Origin: Oscarella lobularis
Taxonomy: Eukaryota; Porifera; Homoscleromorpha; Homosclerophorida; Oscarellidae
Length of the DNA stretch: 64,000 nt
Assembly (NCBI RefSeq): GCF_947507565.1
Contig: NC_089183.1
Span: 930,001-994,000, forward strand
Direction: 5' to 3'
Part shown: piece after piece, positions 1 to 10,607 of the stretch
How the letters are laid out: the number at the start of each line of letters is the position of its first letter
How positions within the stretch are numbered: the first letter of the stretch is position 1
Made by a program: the position numbers and the translations under genes
Notes under the pieces: generated by a model
What the model saw: the letters and a program-made list of their open reading frames with translations, nothing else
Database searches by the model: none
What the model was told of the DNA's origin: nothing

Positions 1-322
1 TACGGAATGCTCTGACCACGCCTACAACACAAAAATGTACTCCGTCGTTAAAAATAGGCGCACGACCTTGCTAGTAGATTTAAATCCTTAAGCTAACGCA
101 ATTCAGCTGGTCAGCAGAGGTGTACCTAGACAGATATTTGGCAAAATCAGCGAAACTCTCGTATGCATGAAGATGCAACAGCAAGGGCCAGTGGTCTTAT
201 AAGTCGAACACAATCTAAACTACTACAGTATCCAATTTGAGTTTCACTCTATCTCGGGGGTGACATCCATGAGAAGAATAGCAACGCATCAATACATAGG
301 TAATACAATAACGGCGCAATAT

Positions 323-659
323 TTATTGACTGTGATCAGACCGACCGCCGCCTTTACTTGAGCTCGTACTACTATTTTCACCAGTCGAAGATTCGGAGGT
401 GATATAGCTTCCTCTGTAACTACAAACGCAAATGAACTCAATTAATAAACGAGAAGAGAGTAAAAATACATCCTCGGCACCGTTTCGTAGCAAAGACGAC
501 CGCTACAATGATCACGAAAAGAAGAACGCCTCCAACAAGCCCAGCAATGATACCAGCAACAGCTGCCGACGACAGACCGTCGTCTGTCTCGTCAGTGATC
601 GCGGTAGGAGACGTCGCATGCGTCAGTCCAATAACGGCGACGAATATTATTAGGAACAT
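323..659 (-). CDS. Small single-pass membrane protein, two exons
   Basis: The first exon (from the ATG at 659) encodes an N-terminal hydrophobic signal peptide (MFLIIFVAVIGLTHA), a short Thr/Asp-rich ectodomain, a Gly/Ala/Val-rich transmembrane helix (about residues 31–55) and a basic, Cys-containing stop-transfer KRCRGC. Read straight through it would stop after FSFIN. A candidate 37-nt intron (GTTTAT...TTACAG) instead joins it to a second exon that encodes a Ser/Gly-rich hydrophilic tail and stops at 323–325. The product would be about 90–95 residues, type I, with a cytoplasmic Ser-rich tail. I recognise no family. The donor is weak, so the second exon is less sure than the first. Confidence 0.5.
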
Positions 660-1508
660 CGCTTTATGCAGGTAGAGCGTGAACTCCGCGGATAAATGTC
701 TCGATTATGTACGGCGAACGTGAGCAGGTGTATCGGCTTGTGCCAACGGTTTCGTCCAGCTGACGCCTATGTATGTACAAAAGAAACGTGACGTCACAAC
801 GGGGGAAAACGGGAGATTCGTCTCTACGTAGTCCCTGAGAGGAATGTGAATCCTAAGGCAATCGGTTTTACACAGTGGGAGAGCGCTCTATGTCTTCTAT
901 CTGTGGACTGACGCAATTTGCGTCACAGGCCTGCGCTTAGGTAGCTTGTTGTTTTGTCAAATTCACTCCTACTACTAGTACCTTGAGTGATTTGAATGTC
1001 GTCGCTGTTATTTTAGGGAAAGTGAAGCAATCGTTTCTCTCTCAGGCACGCCGAACGAATATAAGGCAAGAGGTGGCCGATGTGAGGACAATTAACTTAG
1101 CTCCTGTTATTTATCGACACGGATGCGAGGAGGTGTGTTGTTGGACGAAAGGGGGCGCCCCCCGTGGTTTTATGAACCAGCCTATACAATGTAGCGTACC
1201 GCATTTAAACGGGCAGCGTACGGATTCGAATCGTTCATGGTCGATGGCTGCTTCGCAAGGATCTTTTTCTTCGAACGAGTTCCCCGGATTAACCTATCCT
1301 GCAGACGTCGTACACAAGACACACACACAAGACCACACACAAATACACACAACTTTGCTGTTATTGACAGAAAATCTTGATCTGGTCAATTTCCTTTAGC
1401 TCCCCGAGAAGAATCGACGACAACTTCTTTGCTCGAAATACCGTTTGCTGTATCATGGTGAAAAGATGCTAAATAATTCCAAAATTGGAATATATATACA
1501 TAAATAGG
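660..1508. other. Intergenic stretch, no supported gene
   Basis: There is no ATG-started reading frame with recognisable content. The only longer frame (983–1399) begins at TTG, has no domain signature and runs through a CA-rich simple stretch at about 1318–1352. It probably holds the promoter of the small membrane protein gene at its left end and the 3' end of the large secreted gene at its right end. Confidence 0.5.
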
Positions 1509-4500
1509 TTAGCATGCATCCTCCCTGACCGTTTTGATTTTGTCCAAGCTTTCGAGAAGATCCACAGCCGTCGGGTACCTTGGGTCCGTTGCGGCTAGTT
1601 CTCTGTACGGTGCAGTCAATTGCTCGAAAAGCTTTTCCAGATAAGGCTCGAGTTCAAGTCCGGTCTTCAGTTTAACGTCTTTGCCATATTCTTTGAGAAG
1701 TTTCTGTACGGCGGCGGAATTTTGTTCAGCAAGACGACCCTTTGCAGTTCCCTCATAATTGTAAATTTCTACGAGAAAAAAATATTCTAGCATGCCTACA
1801 AAAATGCATAAATATTTACCTTTTCCTACGTCTCCTACAACGACTTTGCATAGTTCATCCGACGATGCATTTCTTCCAAAGTTATCAAGATCGAGTTCCG
1901 TCAGACTGAAGTCTTCTCTGTTCAGAACTCTATTTGCTTCTTTCAGTTCCTCTGCAGATGTATTCTGCTGCATTTCTTTGAGCTGTTTAAGCATTTCACG
2001 AGCTCCAATACCATCCGCTTCCGTTCTTTTCTCGTTTCTTTCTACTTCTCCCATTGAATTGTTTATTTTCGCTCCTTCTTCGTTGTAAGACTTGACGGAA
2101 CCAGACCAGCCTTCGTAGACGGCTTCAATCGCTTGGGGAATGTCTCTAATAACTTCTTCTAGCGCGTCGAAATGCCGACATCGTTCCTCGTCGGTGTCTG
2201 AAAATACAAAACTTAGTACAAAAATCTATTTTGCTTGCACGCGTACTCAAAGTTCGTGGAATAGTGACGTCAACAACGTCGAGGGTATGAGATACAACTT
2301 GATCAGAAGGAATACTTTCCGAGGCCTTTTCTGATTCGACTTTCCTGTGAAAGTCTTTCAGTTCTTCTTCGATAACCGCAGCGGCTTGTTCAGGCGATTC
2401 TTCGTCATCCGAAGCGTCTCTCTTTGAGTACGTAACAGCGGGTAGAGACGCTTCTAGCTCAGCAATGCGACGATCTCTTCTAACAGCCTCGGAACGATCG
2501 AAATCGCCGCCGGGCCTGTGGACGTAGAGCACTGGAAGATAATGCCGATGACTATAGCCAGGAAGAGAACGGCGAATTCGTTCCGCCACTTCGCGACGTT
2601 TTCGTCCGGATATTCCGGGAAAAATGGCGTCGGCCAAGTCCAAAGCCATTTCGTGCGGTCTGTCCAATCGTAGGCTGAAGTCCAATTTCTTATCGAAGTT
2701 ACCGAGAAACGAAACGAGCAAGGATCCTTTGAAGTGGCCTATACTCGCGTCCCCGATTGAAACGTCAAAGTCGATACTCTTGACGCTAATGATGCCATTT
2801 AGTCCGAGTTTCCATATGAATTTAGCTGCCTGGGCTCCTATCTTGACGCCCTCTTTTGCAACTTGTAATGCGATTTCAGCAACCTTCAGAACAGCTCTGG
2901 CAAGAAAAGTGAATTTTGAGGCAGCCCACAGAGCGGCGTAGGCGATTTTGCGGAACACGCGGCATCCGAAATTATAGACTTCGCAGATGAGATCGGGCAT
3001 AGTCCAGCAACACGAGTTCCATCCAGGACATCCCATGCAAGCACCCCAGATCGACCAGCAGCAATGATTCCAAGACGGACACCCAATGCACCCTGCGAAA
3101 AAAAGAGATCACAAATAAAAACGTAGATTATTATTAATCAAATTTCTTTACATCTGCTGCAACGTCGAAGGTGGCACAGACTGTTCACGATTCGTATCCT
3201 TTCCTTTTCGACGCCTATGGCACGGCAGAACGTATCTTCCGCGCCTCGTACAACAGCTTGAGCCTTTTCTATAGCAGACGTTGCAAGATCCGCAACCTTG
3301 TCTATAACCTCGCAAACTTTTCTCTCGATGAATCGTAGCCACGGGAACGACAGGTGACCTTGCACTTGAAACGGAGCGCTTAGAAGAGAACCGTACGGAG
3401 CGTAGATTTTCAAGGCAGCGTTGAAGAGAAAAAAGTTTCCGCTTATGTAGAAGACGAAATGGGTGTTGGTGATTTGCACCATGACTTCGCGATGAAACAT
3501 ACCCTCGAATAGGCTCAGATAGCCTTGAATGGTGACATTGACTTTTGGTACGGGAAACGCTTCGATTTTGAGATATAATAGAGGACCGCTGCTCGAGTCA
3601 CTGCTCGATCTCGACAGTCTCAAAAGACCGCCGGCGAGATTGAGAGGAGACATGCGCATGTCGATCTCGATCCCATCCGGAAGTCCAATGCGGATATAGG
3701 CGGAAAGTCGAAAGCCGAGAATGTTCATCGTTCCGTTGAATACGATGCCTTGGGGAATAACGATTCCGGAGGGAGAGAGCTCGCGCGCGTCGAGAGAGTA
3801 CGAGAGTAGAAGCCCGTTCGGAAACCCGCTCTCGGCAACGCACTGCGGCAAAGACACTGGGATGTCAAACGCGTCGAGCAGAGAACCGATCGTCGCTTTG
3901 TTCACCGATCCGTAGAAGTAATTATTTCGCGGCATCGTTGGGTCGATGCCGAGGTAAACTTCGATAACGAGTCGTTTCTCGCTGCCGACTCTTCCTAGGA
4001 GCACTTTGCCGCCTAATTCTAGTCCGACCATGGGAACTCCGGGCTTGATTGTCACCGCTATAATCCCGTCTCCGAAGGAGAGATAGTTTATTCCAAACGC
4101 TCGTTCCCAAATGCCGATCATTTCCATGCGCAGCTCGAGTCCTTGGATTCCCGCTCTCAGCGATCCGGTGAAGGAAATGGGCGGGTTCGACAACGCCAGT
4201 GTCGCCGTTAGCCCAACGTAGCTTTCAGCACCGAGAGCAAACTCTAACCCCGCTTGACTCAACGTCAGACCGCTTCCCAACCGAATGTTATTCACGAGAA
4301 CTCGAAGGTATATCTGCTTGAGAGAGGTTATGGTCGCAGACAGTTGCATGTTTGCGTCCTTCCCCAGCGCTCCGCTTAACAAATCGCAGAACATGTCCCC
4401 GCCACAATCGGCGGGTAAACTGAATTGGGCAATAATTGATAGTCCTCGTTGGATAGGTATTTGACTTAGGAATTCCCCGCTAAGGCTAACGTCGGTCATC

Positions 4501-6443
4501 GTCTTTGAAGACACCGCTATGGCTACTTGGAGGACTTGGTTCAGAAGAGGCAAAGCTCCGACGTTGAATCCAGTCAATTTTTCTATGATATCGGCCAAGC
4601 TAAAGCGGCCCACGTCTATGCCGACGGCCATCGCGGTTTTTCCGTTTGCCTTGTTCACGACAAGGTTAATCGTTGGCGCATTCCAACCGGCGATTCGGGG
4701 CGTTCCTGCGAGTTTTAATTGGAAGCCTTTGCCGCCGGTTCCGATTGGGATTTCGAACGACGGTTGGAGAATAGCGAAGTCGATCAGTGAAGCCGATTGC
4801 AAAATGGACGACAATTCGTCGGGTAGAAAGTCGGCGTCGAATTTTTTGATGATATCGCCGATGTGTATGTCGTCTCCTTCGCCGGACAATACGAAGCCTT
4901 TTGCTGCTTTTTGCTTGAGAGAGGTGAGAGAAACGGAAGCCCGCTCGGCCTGGTCAATGCTCACCGGAAATCCTATGGGGCCAAACTTCCAGTACCCTTC
5001 GGCTCTGAACTCGGTCTTTCTCGGCTTTGAAAGGGTGATGTTCAGATATAACGAAGGTTCGCGAATTTCCATTATACCCGGAATTATTTCAAGAGAGTCT
5101 GGGATTCTGAGTTCGATTTCGAGAGTTTTTATTTGTTTGGATATGGTCAGCCGAAACGCCCACAACTGAATATTCATGAGGTCGGAAATTCCAGGCGGAA
5201 GAGTAAGATCGCTGATATCAAAGTCTGGTATAATTGCCGAAAGTAAATTTCCCAATGTCAATGTCCCGTCCGGGTCATCGAAATCAAACTCTATACCTTC
5301 AGATCCAATTCGGAGAAAAAAGAAAACGGGCTCTTGGTCTGGTACGAAGGGAATAGCAGCCACCAAAGTGACCCCTTTGTCAATAGGATGCACTTGTGTG
5401 AGTACACCTTCGATGACTTCCGGGAGTAGGTTGGGCTCAAGACTCCCCGACGATACGATTAGACCCATTTCCGGCACAGTCAGGGAACCAATGAGCGGAA
5501 CGTCACTGACGTCCAACCCGGAAACCGTTTTAATTAAACCGGCGAGGCTAAAGGAAGGCAAGTTCACGGCAAACGTCACGACGGTATTCGCTTCTTGATA
5601 GACCGTCTTTGCGTATCGCGTTATCAGAAGATGACAACGGAGCCCGCTCCAGCCGCTGATCGTTGGATTTCCCGACAGTGCGAGAGCGAAGCCGTCTGTG
5701 ACAGACGTTCCAATGGCTTGGAAATTCGTTAGACTGAACGCGTCGAGTCCCATGGCTCTAAGGGGGCCCTCCAACTCTGCGGGAAGTAGAGCAGCGCCGA
5801 GGAGTGTTATCAAACGACCCACGGGTAATTCGCCGTCGGTCGGGGCGCCGCGGAAGTAGAAGGTGTCGTCGAGCTGCTCGATTGTGAATGCGAAGTCAAA
5901 ATCGCCGACTTCCCACACGCCGGTCAAAGTGAATTCGTTGAGGGAAAATTTGTCGCGAATCGATGTCGCTTCTGGGTCGAAGTTCATCGTAAGGAAAACG
6001 GTAACGTCGGTGAGAATTAGGAAATCGGGAATCAAAATCAACGAGGGAAATTTTTTCGTACGGATCGACCATTGTTTCGACTCCAAGTCCAACGATATGC
6101 TGGCCAATTTGAAGTTGAACGGATTCTCGAGGTCCGCGGCGCTGATTCCGAGAGCCTCCAGCGCATCGGGAAGAATCAGTTTCACGAGATCGAGCACGCG
6201 AAAATCGCTCGCCTCCGACACAGTTCCGATGAGATTTCTGGCTTCGTCTCCCAGGTAAAGCTGCACCTCGGAGCTATTGAAAAAGCTGTCAAAGACAGAG
6301 CTATTGAAAAAGCTGTCAAAGACAGAGCGGTAAGTCGTCGAATGGTCCAAGACGTCTTCGCCATCGCCCAGAAAGTAGGAGTTCGTGTTGCTGGGCAGCA
6401 GTGCCAGAAACAACACGACTTGTAAGACGATGACTCGAGACAT
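1509..6443 (-). CDS. Very large secreted repeat protein, family not recognised
   Basis: Four exons on the minus strand (6443–3152, 3092–2247, 2197–1820, 1768–1509) join in phase to about 1,591 residues. The first 22 residues are a clear signal peptide. Residues ~30–1000 look all-beta, with alternating hydrophobic strands and recurring blocks: a leader of the type LGDII or LGNLL before an acidic 'DF', then a strand ending SGNPTISGW or AGTPRIAGW. This suggests at least two long tandem repeats of roughly 290 residues. A Cys/Trp-rich patch spans the exon 1–2 junction, then an amphipathic, charged C-terminal third with dibasic sites (GRKRRE). The exon joins are well supported: T+GG gives Trp at exon 1/2 and phase-1 joins at 2/3 and 3/4. 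Probably extracellular; function unknown. Confidence 0.75.
6272..6325. repeat. 27-bp perfect tandem duplication in coding sequence
   Basis: Two adjacent identical 27-bp copies (6272–6298 and 6299–6325) lie just after the signal peptide of the large secreted protein. They duplicate nine residues (VFDSFFNSS), including a potential N-glycosylation site (NSS), in frame. Perfect identity implies a recent, possibly polymorphic, event. Confidence 0.9.
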
Positions 6444-7320
6444 CGTCTCTGCGGGGGTTTGCTCGGAGAACTGGTCGTCGCACGTATGATCTGCTGCACT
6501 TATTGACGTCTAATTAGTGAGAAGCCGTGGAGCCAGCCAGCCGTCTGGTGACCGCGCTCTTGATAAAAACATAAGGAGATCGAAGCCCGGGACGGGACGG
6601 ATGACAATCAAGTTGATTGCCAAGCTGGGTCTATAGCTGTAGCTCAACAACAAGGAGAGAATCAGCCAACGGTGTCTGAACGTGAAGAATATACTCGGTG
6701 AACTAAAGAGTAACTTTAGAGGCCCGAAGGGATTGTATTTTGCGCAGGGCAGAGCCCATGTTGCCCTGGATGTGAGCTCCATATGCCTGACGATAATTAT
6801 GCAAGGAAGTTGACCCGCCGAGGTTCTCGCTTAGACATGAAATTGGCCGAGTCTGCAATCTTGAAGAACCGTCATCTGGCCCTTTCTAACGTCATATTGC
6901 CGAAACGTAATTTCTATTCAGTACGCTCTCGTTCCTGAACTACAAGTTGCGAAGTCGTGTTGGGAAAGGAACGAAGACGAACAGTGAAAAAAAATTCTGC
7001 GATCGACTTCCACAGTGGGCGGAAACGCGCGCAATCGACGAAATAAGAGATTTTTTCGTCGCTTTTTTCAACCAATACCTCGCGCTAACGTGGGGGCCCC
7101 ACATAGCGCCGACTTTGGACGGCTGAGAAAGAGAACTTTTCTTGAAAACTGTCGACAGATTACGGCCGGAGCAATTACAAGATGTAGATGGTGTTCGAAT
7201 TCCTACCGCAATCTCATTTTCATAATTAAATTGACCGCCACTTTTTCTCGGCGTCTTACGTATGAACGACTGCAACCTGCTCAGCACCTTCAGTGCGCTT
7301 CACGCAGCCGTTGGGACAAG
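6444..7320. promoter_or_regulatory. Divergent intergenic region
   Basis: About 880 bp separate the start codons of two divergently transcribed secreted-protein genes (minus from 6443, plus from 7321). No coding content is supported. The plus-strand frame stays open upstream of 7321, but a signal peptide follows the ATG at 7321, so I place the start there. No canonical TATA element is obvious. Confidence 0.4.
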
Positions 7321-10083
7321 ATGCACTCCCAGAGCGTCATCCTTCTTCTCCTATGCATCGGACTGGCAACAGGTGTCTTCCAAGTCGATCAATCGGACCC
7401 GGGATTAAAGAAATTCGTTCACAGCGACACCAAAACGCTGCAAGTCTTTGGTATCATGCAGTTTAGGTACAAAGGAGAATCGATGACACCGTACTGCGAA
7501 GGCGTGCTATTAGGAAGTCGTTTTGTACTGACTGTTATAGCGTGCGCGCCGTCATCACTACGTCAGAAATTCGACATCGACAAAAAGAGGGAGCTGGACT
7601 TTGCCTTCGTCTTCCGAGGCTATAGCAACTCGTTCGACGAACGCGATTTTTTCCTGACGGCAAATCGCAGATACGCGATCATTTATCTGCCGACGCAAGC
7701 GAAAAATCCGCCCGAATTTTACGCCTATCCGTCCTGGGACGGAAACGTCGAATCGCGGAACAGTGACTGGCATATCCGGGCCGAGGAAGCGGACGACTAT
7801 CCTATACGACTCTCCACGGGATACGTGAATCCCGGTGGAGCGGCCACGACGAATTTCCAGAACGCGTGCGAATTCACGAAACGCGTCGATCTGCTCGCCT
7901 TGAAGTGTAGAACGGATGTCTTCGGGAAGAAAGTCCGAAGCGGCGCGTCGTTTTTTAAGCTCATGCAGGGTCCGAGTATCGAGGGGGTAGCGGTGACGGG
8001 ACTCGTTAATCTCGACGAATCGGGAAAGAAGTGTAACGACGCCAAGGTTCGAGTCACCTTGGGACTGTCTCACGCATCGGCGGCCGGATCACCTATCGGT
8101 TACCTGTGCGGAAGACGATTCCATGAAGACGACGTCAGAGACATTCTTAGGACGATGAGAAAAGCGGGACGCGTCGAGACGGACGTGGACGTTTTTCCTA
8201 CGAAAACAATAGGTTATGAGAAGTGGAAAAATTCGCACGTTACTTATATAATCTAAACGTTTTCTGCTTTTCTATAGTTGGAACGACGAATATGAACGGC
8301 TTCGATAGATACGGGCGCGACATGAACGATCTCTTAGCCGAGAGTGCGAGACATATTTTCGATGCTGCTACTATAATGGCCGTGCAAGGGGTCCCCGATC
8401 TGAGTGGGGGAACTAAGGAGGCGACTTTCTTTAGAAATGAAGTCCTAGGAAAGGTCTCCATGGATTTTACGGACGCGGTCAACAACGTAGCGTTTCTCTA
8501 CAAGACAAGTGAGGTCACAAAGATTAGCTGCAAATCGGTGAGAACATTCGGCCAAGCGTGCTTTTTCAAAGTAAGCCAGAGAGATTAAATACAATAGTTC
8601 TTTATACTACTATTGACAATTTTTGCCTATAGCTTCGGCAAGCAACGAAATGTTTCACTATGATCAACGTCGATCTCAACCTCGACGAGCCCAATATCCG
8701 AAAGGAACAGATTAGCCAATTGCGAGACGCCATAGATAGCGTCACAACACCATCTGGATGCTCTAAAGTCATCCTATGTCTAGGGGACTTTAGCACGGGA
8801 GGCGGCCCGCCCACGCAAGCTCCCAACCCTATAACTGACGCCAAATTCCAAATGGCTAAGCTGTAAGAAAATCCCTCGTAATTTTATCTATTTAATCAGT
8901 GCTCTGATATATTAGATACAGTATGCGTTTTCACGATCCGGGACCTACGACTCCTGAGTCGCATTACGATCGAATTCTCGTGAGCGAAAACGCTCGGCTA
9001 CTTCATCGCTATTGGCCAAGCGGTAGCGGTTTCAAAATTCAAGCCGATCGAATTGAATACTACGCGAATAAATACATCCCGGATATGCCGGTTGCTCGGC
9101 GACAATTCGCGCCGACGTTTCGTAACGTCGATCTGAGCGATCATTTACCCGTTACCGTTCAAATCCACGACCGAAAAACGACTATAGGCACGTGGAATGT
9201 GGAAAATTTTGACGTCACCATTCCAACCGATGCGACGTTCGATCGAAAAGAGATCAAACGTCGCAACGAATTTATTAAGATGTTCGAACGGTTTGACGTT
9301 CTCGCCGTACAAGAGGTCGCATCGTCGTTTAACGGAAACGCATTGAGTGGAAACGAGAATAGTCCCTACGTCGAGGGAACGGGTTTGTACGGGAGAAATT
9401 GGCTTATAAGCGAAAACGTCAAGGAACTCGGTTTCGCCTACGATGCGAACGTGCTACGAGTCGTTTCGTGCGAAAATCTCGACGTGTCGACGTCTCAAGA
9501 CGCTTTCGCTTGTACGTTCGAACGAAAGGACACTCAGGAGGCGAGTAAAGGGGCTCCCATACATCTCTAACCCATAACTAACTATAGGGAATTCTTTTAG
9601 AGGGTTAGTCTCGTTTCGGTTCACGTTCTCAACGAGGATATGTCGGTCTCTATCGCACGAAACTACGTCACTAGGGCCCAGGAGAAATTTCCTGATGTCA
9701 CTGGGTACGTCTTAGGAGATTTTAATATGGATCGGGCTCAATTTGGCGAAGCCGGTGCCAGGTGACGTATTCATAAAAATAATAATTAGGGATGCAAATT
9801 AATTCGCAACGGCAGGTGCACGCACGAAAGCAAATCGAACAACGATTGGACTTTCACGAGGCAAATTTGCAAGGCCTCCACCGATTACATCTGGCGTTTT
9901 GGAAGCAACGTTCCGGGAGTGGAAGGCTGCAAGGTGCTCAGCGCGGAGCTGCTCGAAGACGCCGAGAAAAACGGATTCATTTTCGCGGATAATCCGAATC
10001 GCGAGCGAATGAAAGCGTTTGCGTCGTGGGAAGAAATTTCTGATCAGTACCCCGTCTACTTAGAAATCTCCCACCAAGACTAA
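7321..10083 (+). CDS. Secreted inactive trypsin-like domain fused to two EEP (DNase I-fold) domains
   Basis: Six exons (7321–8212, 8278–8570, 8633–8862, 8922–9540, 9601–9761, 9816–10083) give about 820 residues. The start was chosen because a signal peptide follows (residues 1–20). Residues ~30–290 resemble a chymotrypsin fold, but the His-loop reads LTVIACA where active enzymes have TAAHC, and the Ser region reads SGASFFKL, so it should be inactive. Two endonuclease/exonuclease/phosphatase units follow. Unit 1 has TNMNGFD, AVQGV, LGDFS, YDRIL and SDHLPV. Unit 2 has GTWNVENFD, AVQEV, LGDFN and SDQYPV. Unit 1 thus lacks the metal-binding Glu, and unit 2 has Gln for the catalytic His. The exon 4–5 join is in phase only with a GC donor (GAG|GCGAGT). 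Nuclease or phosphodiesterase activity is uncertain. Confidence 0.75.
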
Positions 10084-10607
10084 AATGCTCAAGGGTTGGA
10101 CTCTTGTCATACTTATAGAGAATGTTAGAGTATAGTGAGATTGTATCGTCTGCCGTTGCGCTCGTTTTAGTTCTAAATGTTTCGTCTGTGAGTTTATGAA
10201 TTGTCACGGGGGCTATCCTTTAGATCGCCTTGCCTGCGGTTATTATAGACGCGAACTTCGCTTTCTCTGCCTACAACGGCGCCCCAAACTGATTCGGCCC
10301 GGTAAAGGGAACCCTCGAAAGGGGCCTCACCGCAACCTAAGGACTCTGGGTCGAGAGGAACTGCAGAAACCGCGACGAAGGCAGTGCGACTCGAGAGAGA
10401 CGGCGTAAATGAGCGGACGTAAGTGCATGCCGTGAGCGAACTCGACGAACAGAGCCTCCCCCCACCAAAAAAGCGAGCGGGTTTGGCTGGGTGCCATCAC
10501 ACGAAAACTACGCCATGCGTTACGAACCTGAGAGAAACGCAAGAGAGCAAGTTGCTTCGCAGCGGCGAACATCATAGAACGAAGTGCCCGTACATCTCGG
10601 AGAAACA
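10084..10607. other. Intergenic region between EEP and DPY19-like genes
   Basis: About 520 bp with no supported gene; short open frames here have no recognisable content. It probably holds the terminator of the EEP gene and the promoter and 5' leader of the DPY19-like gene. No TATA-like element stands out. Confidence 0.4.

Noticed and set aside
983-1399. 138-codon plus-strand open frame
   Set aside because: It starts at TTG, has no signal or domain, and ends in a CA-rich simple stretch; in a eukaryotic genome this is not evidence for a gene.
4519-5169. 216-codon plus-strand open frame
   Set aside because: It lies opposite the large secreted protein, starts internally and has no features; a shadow of the codon bias of the real gene.
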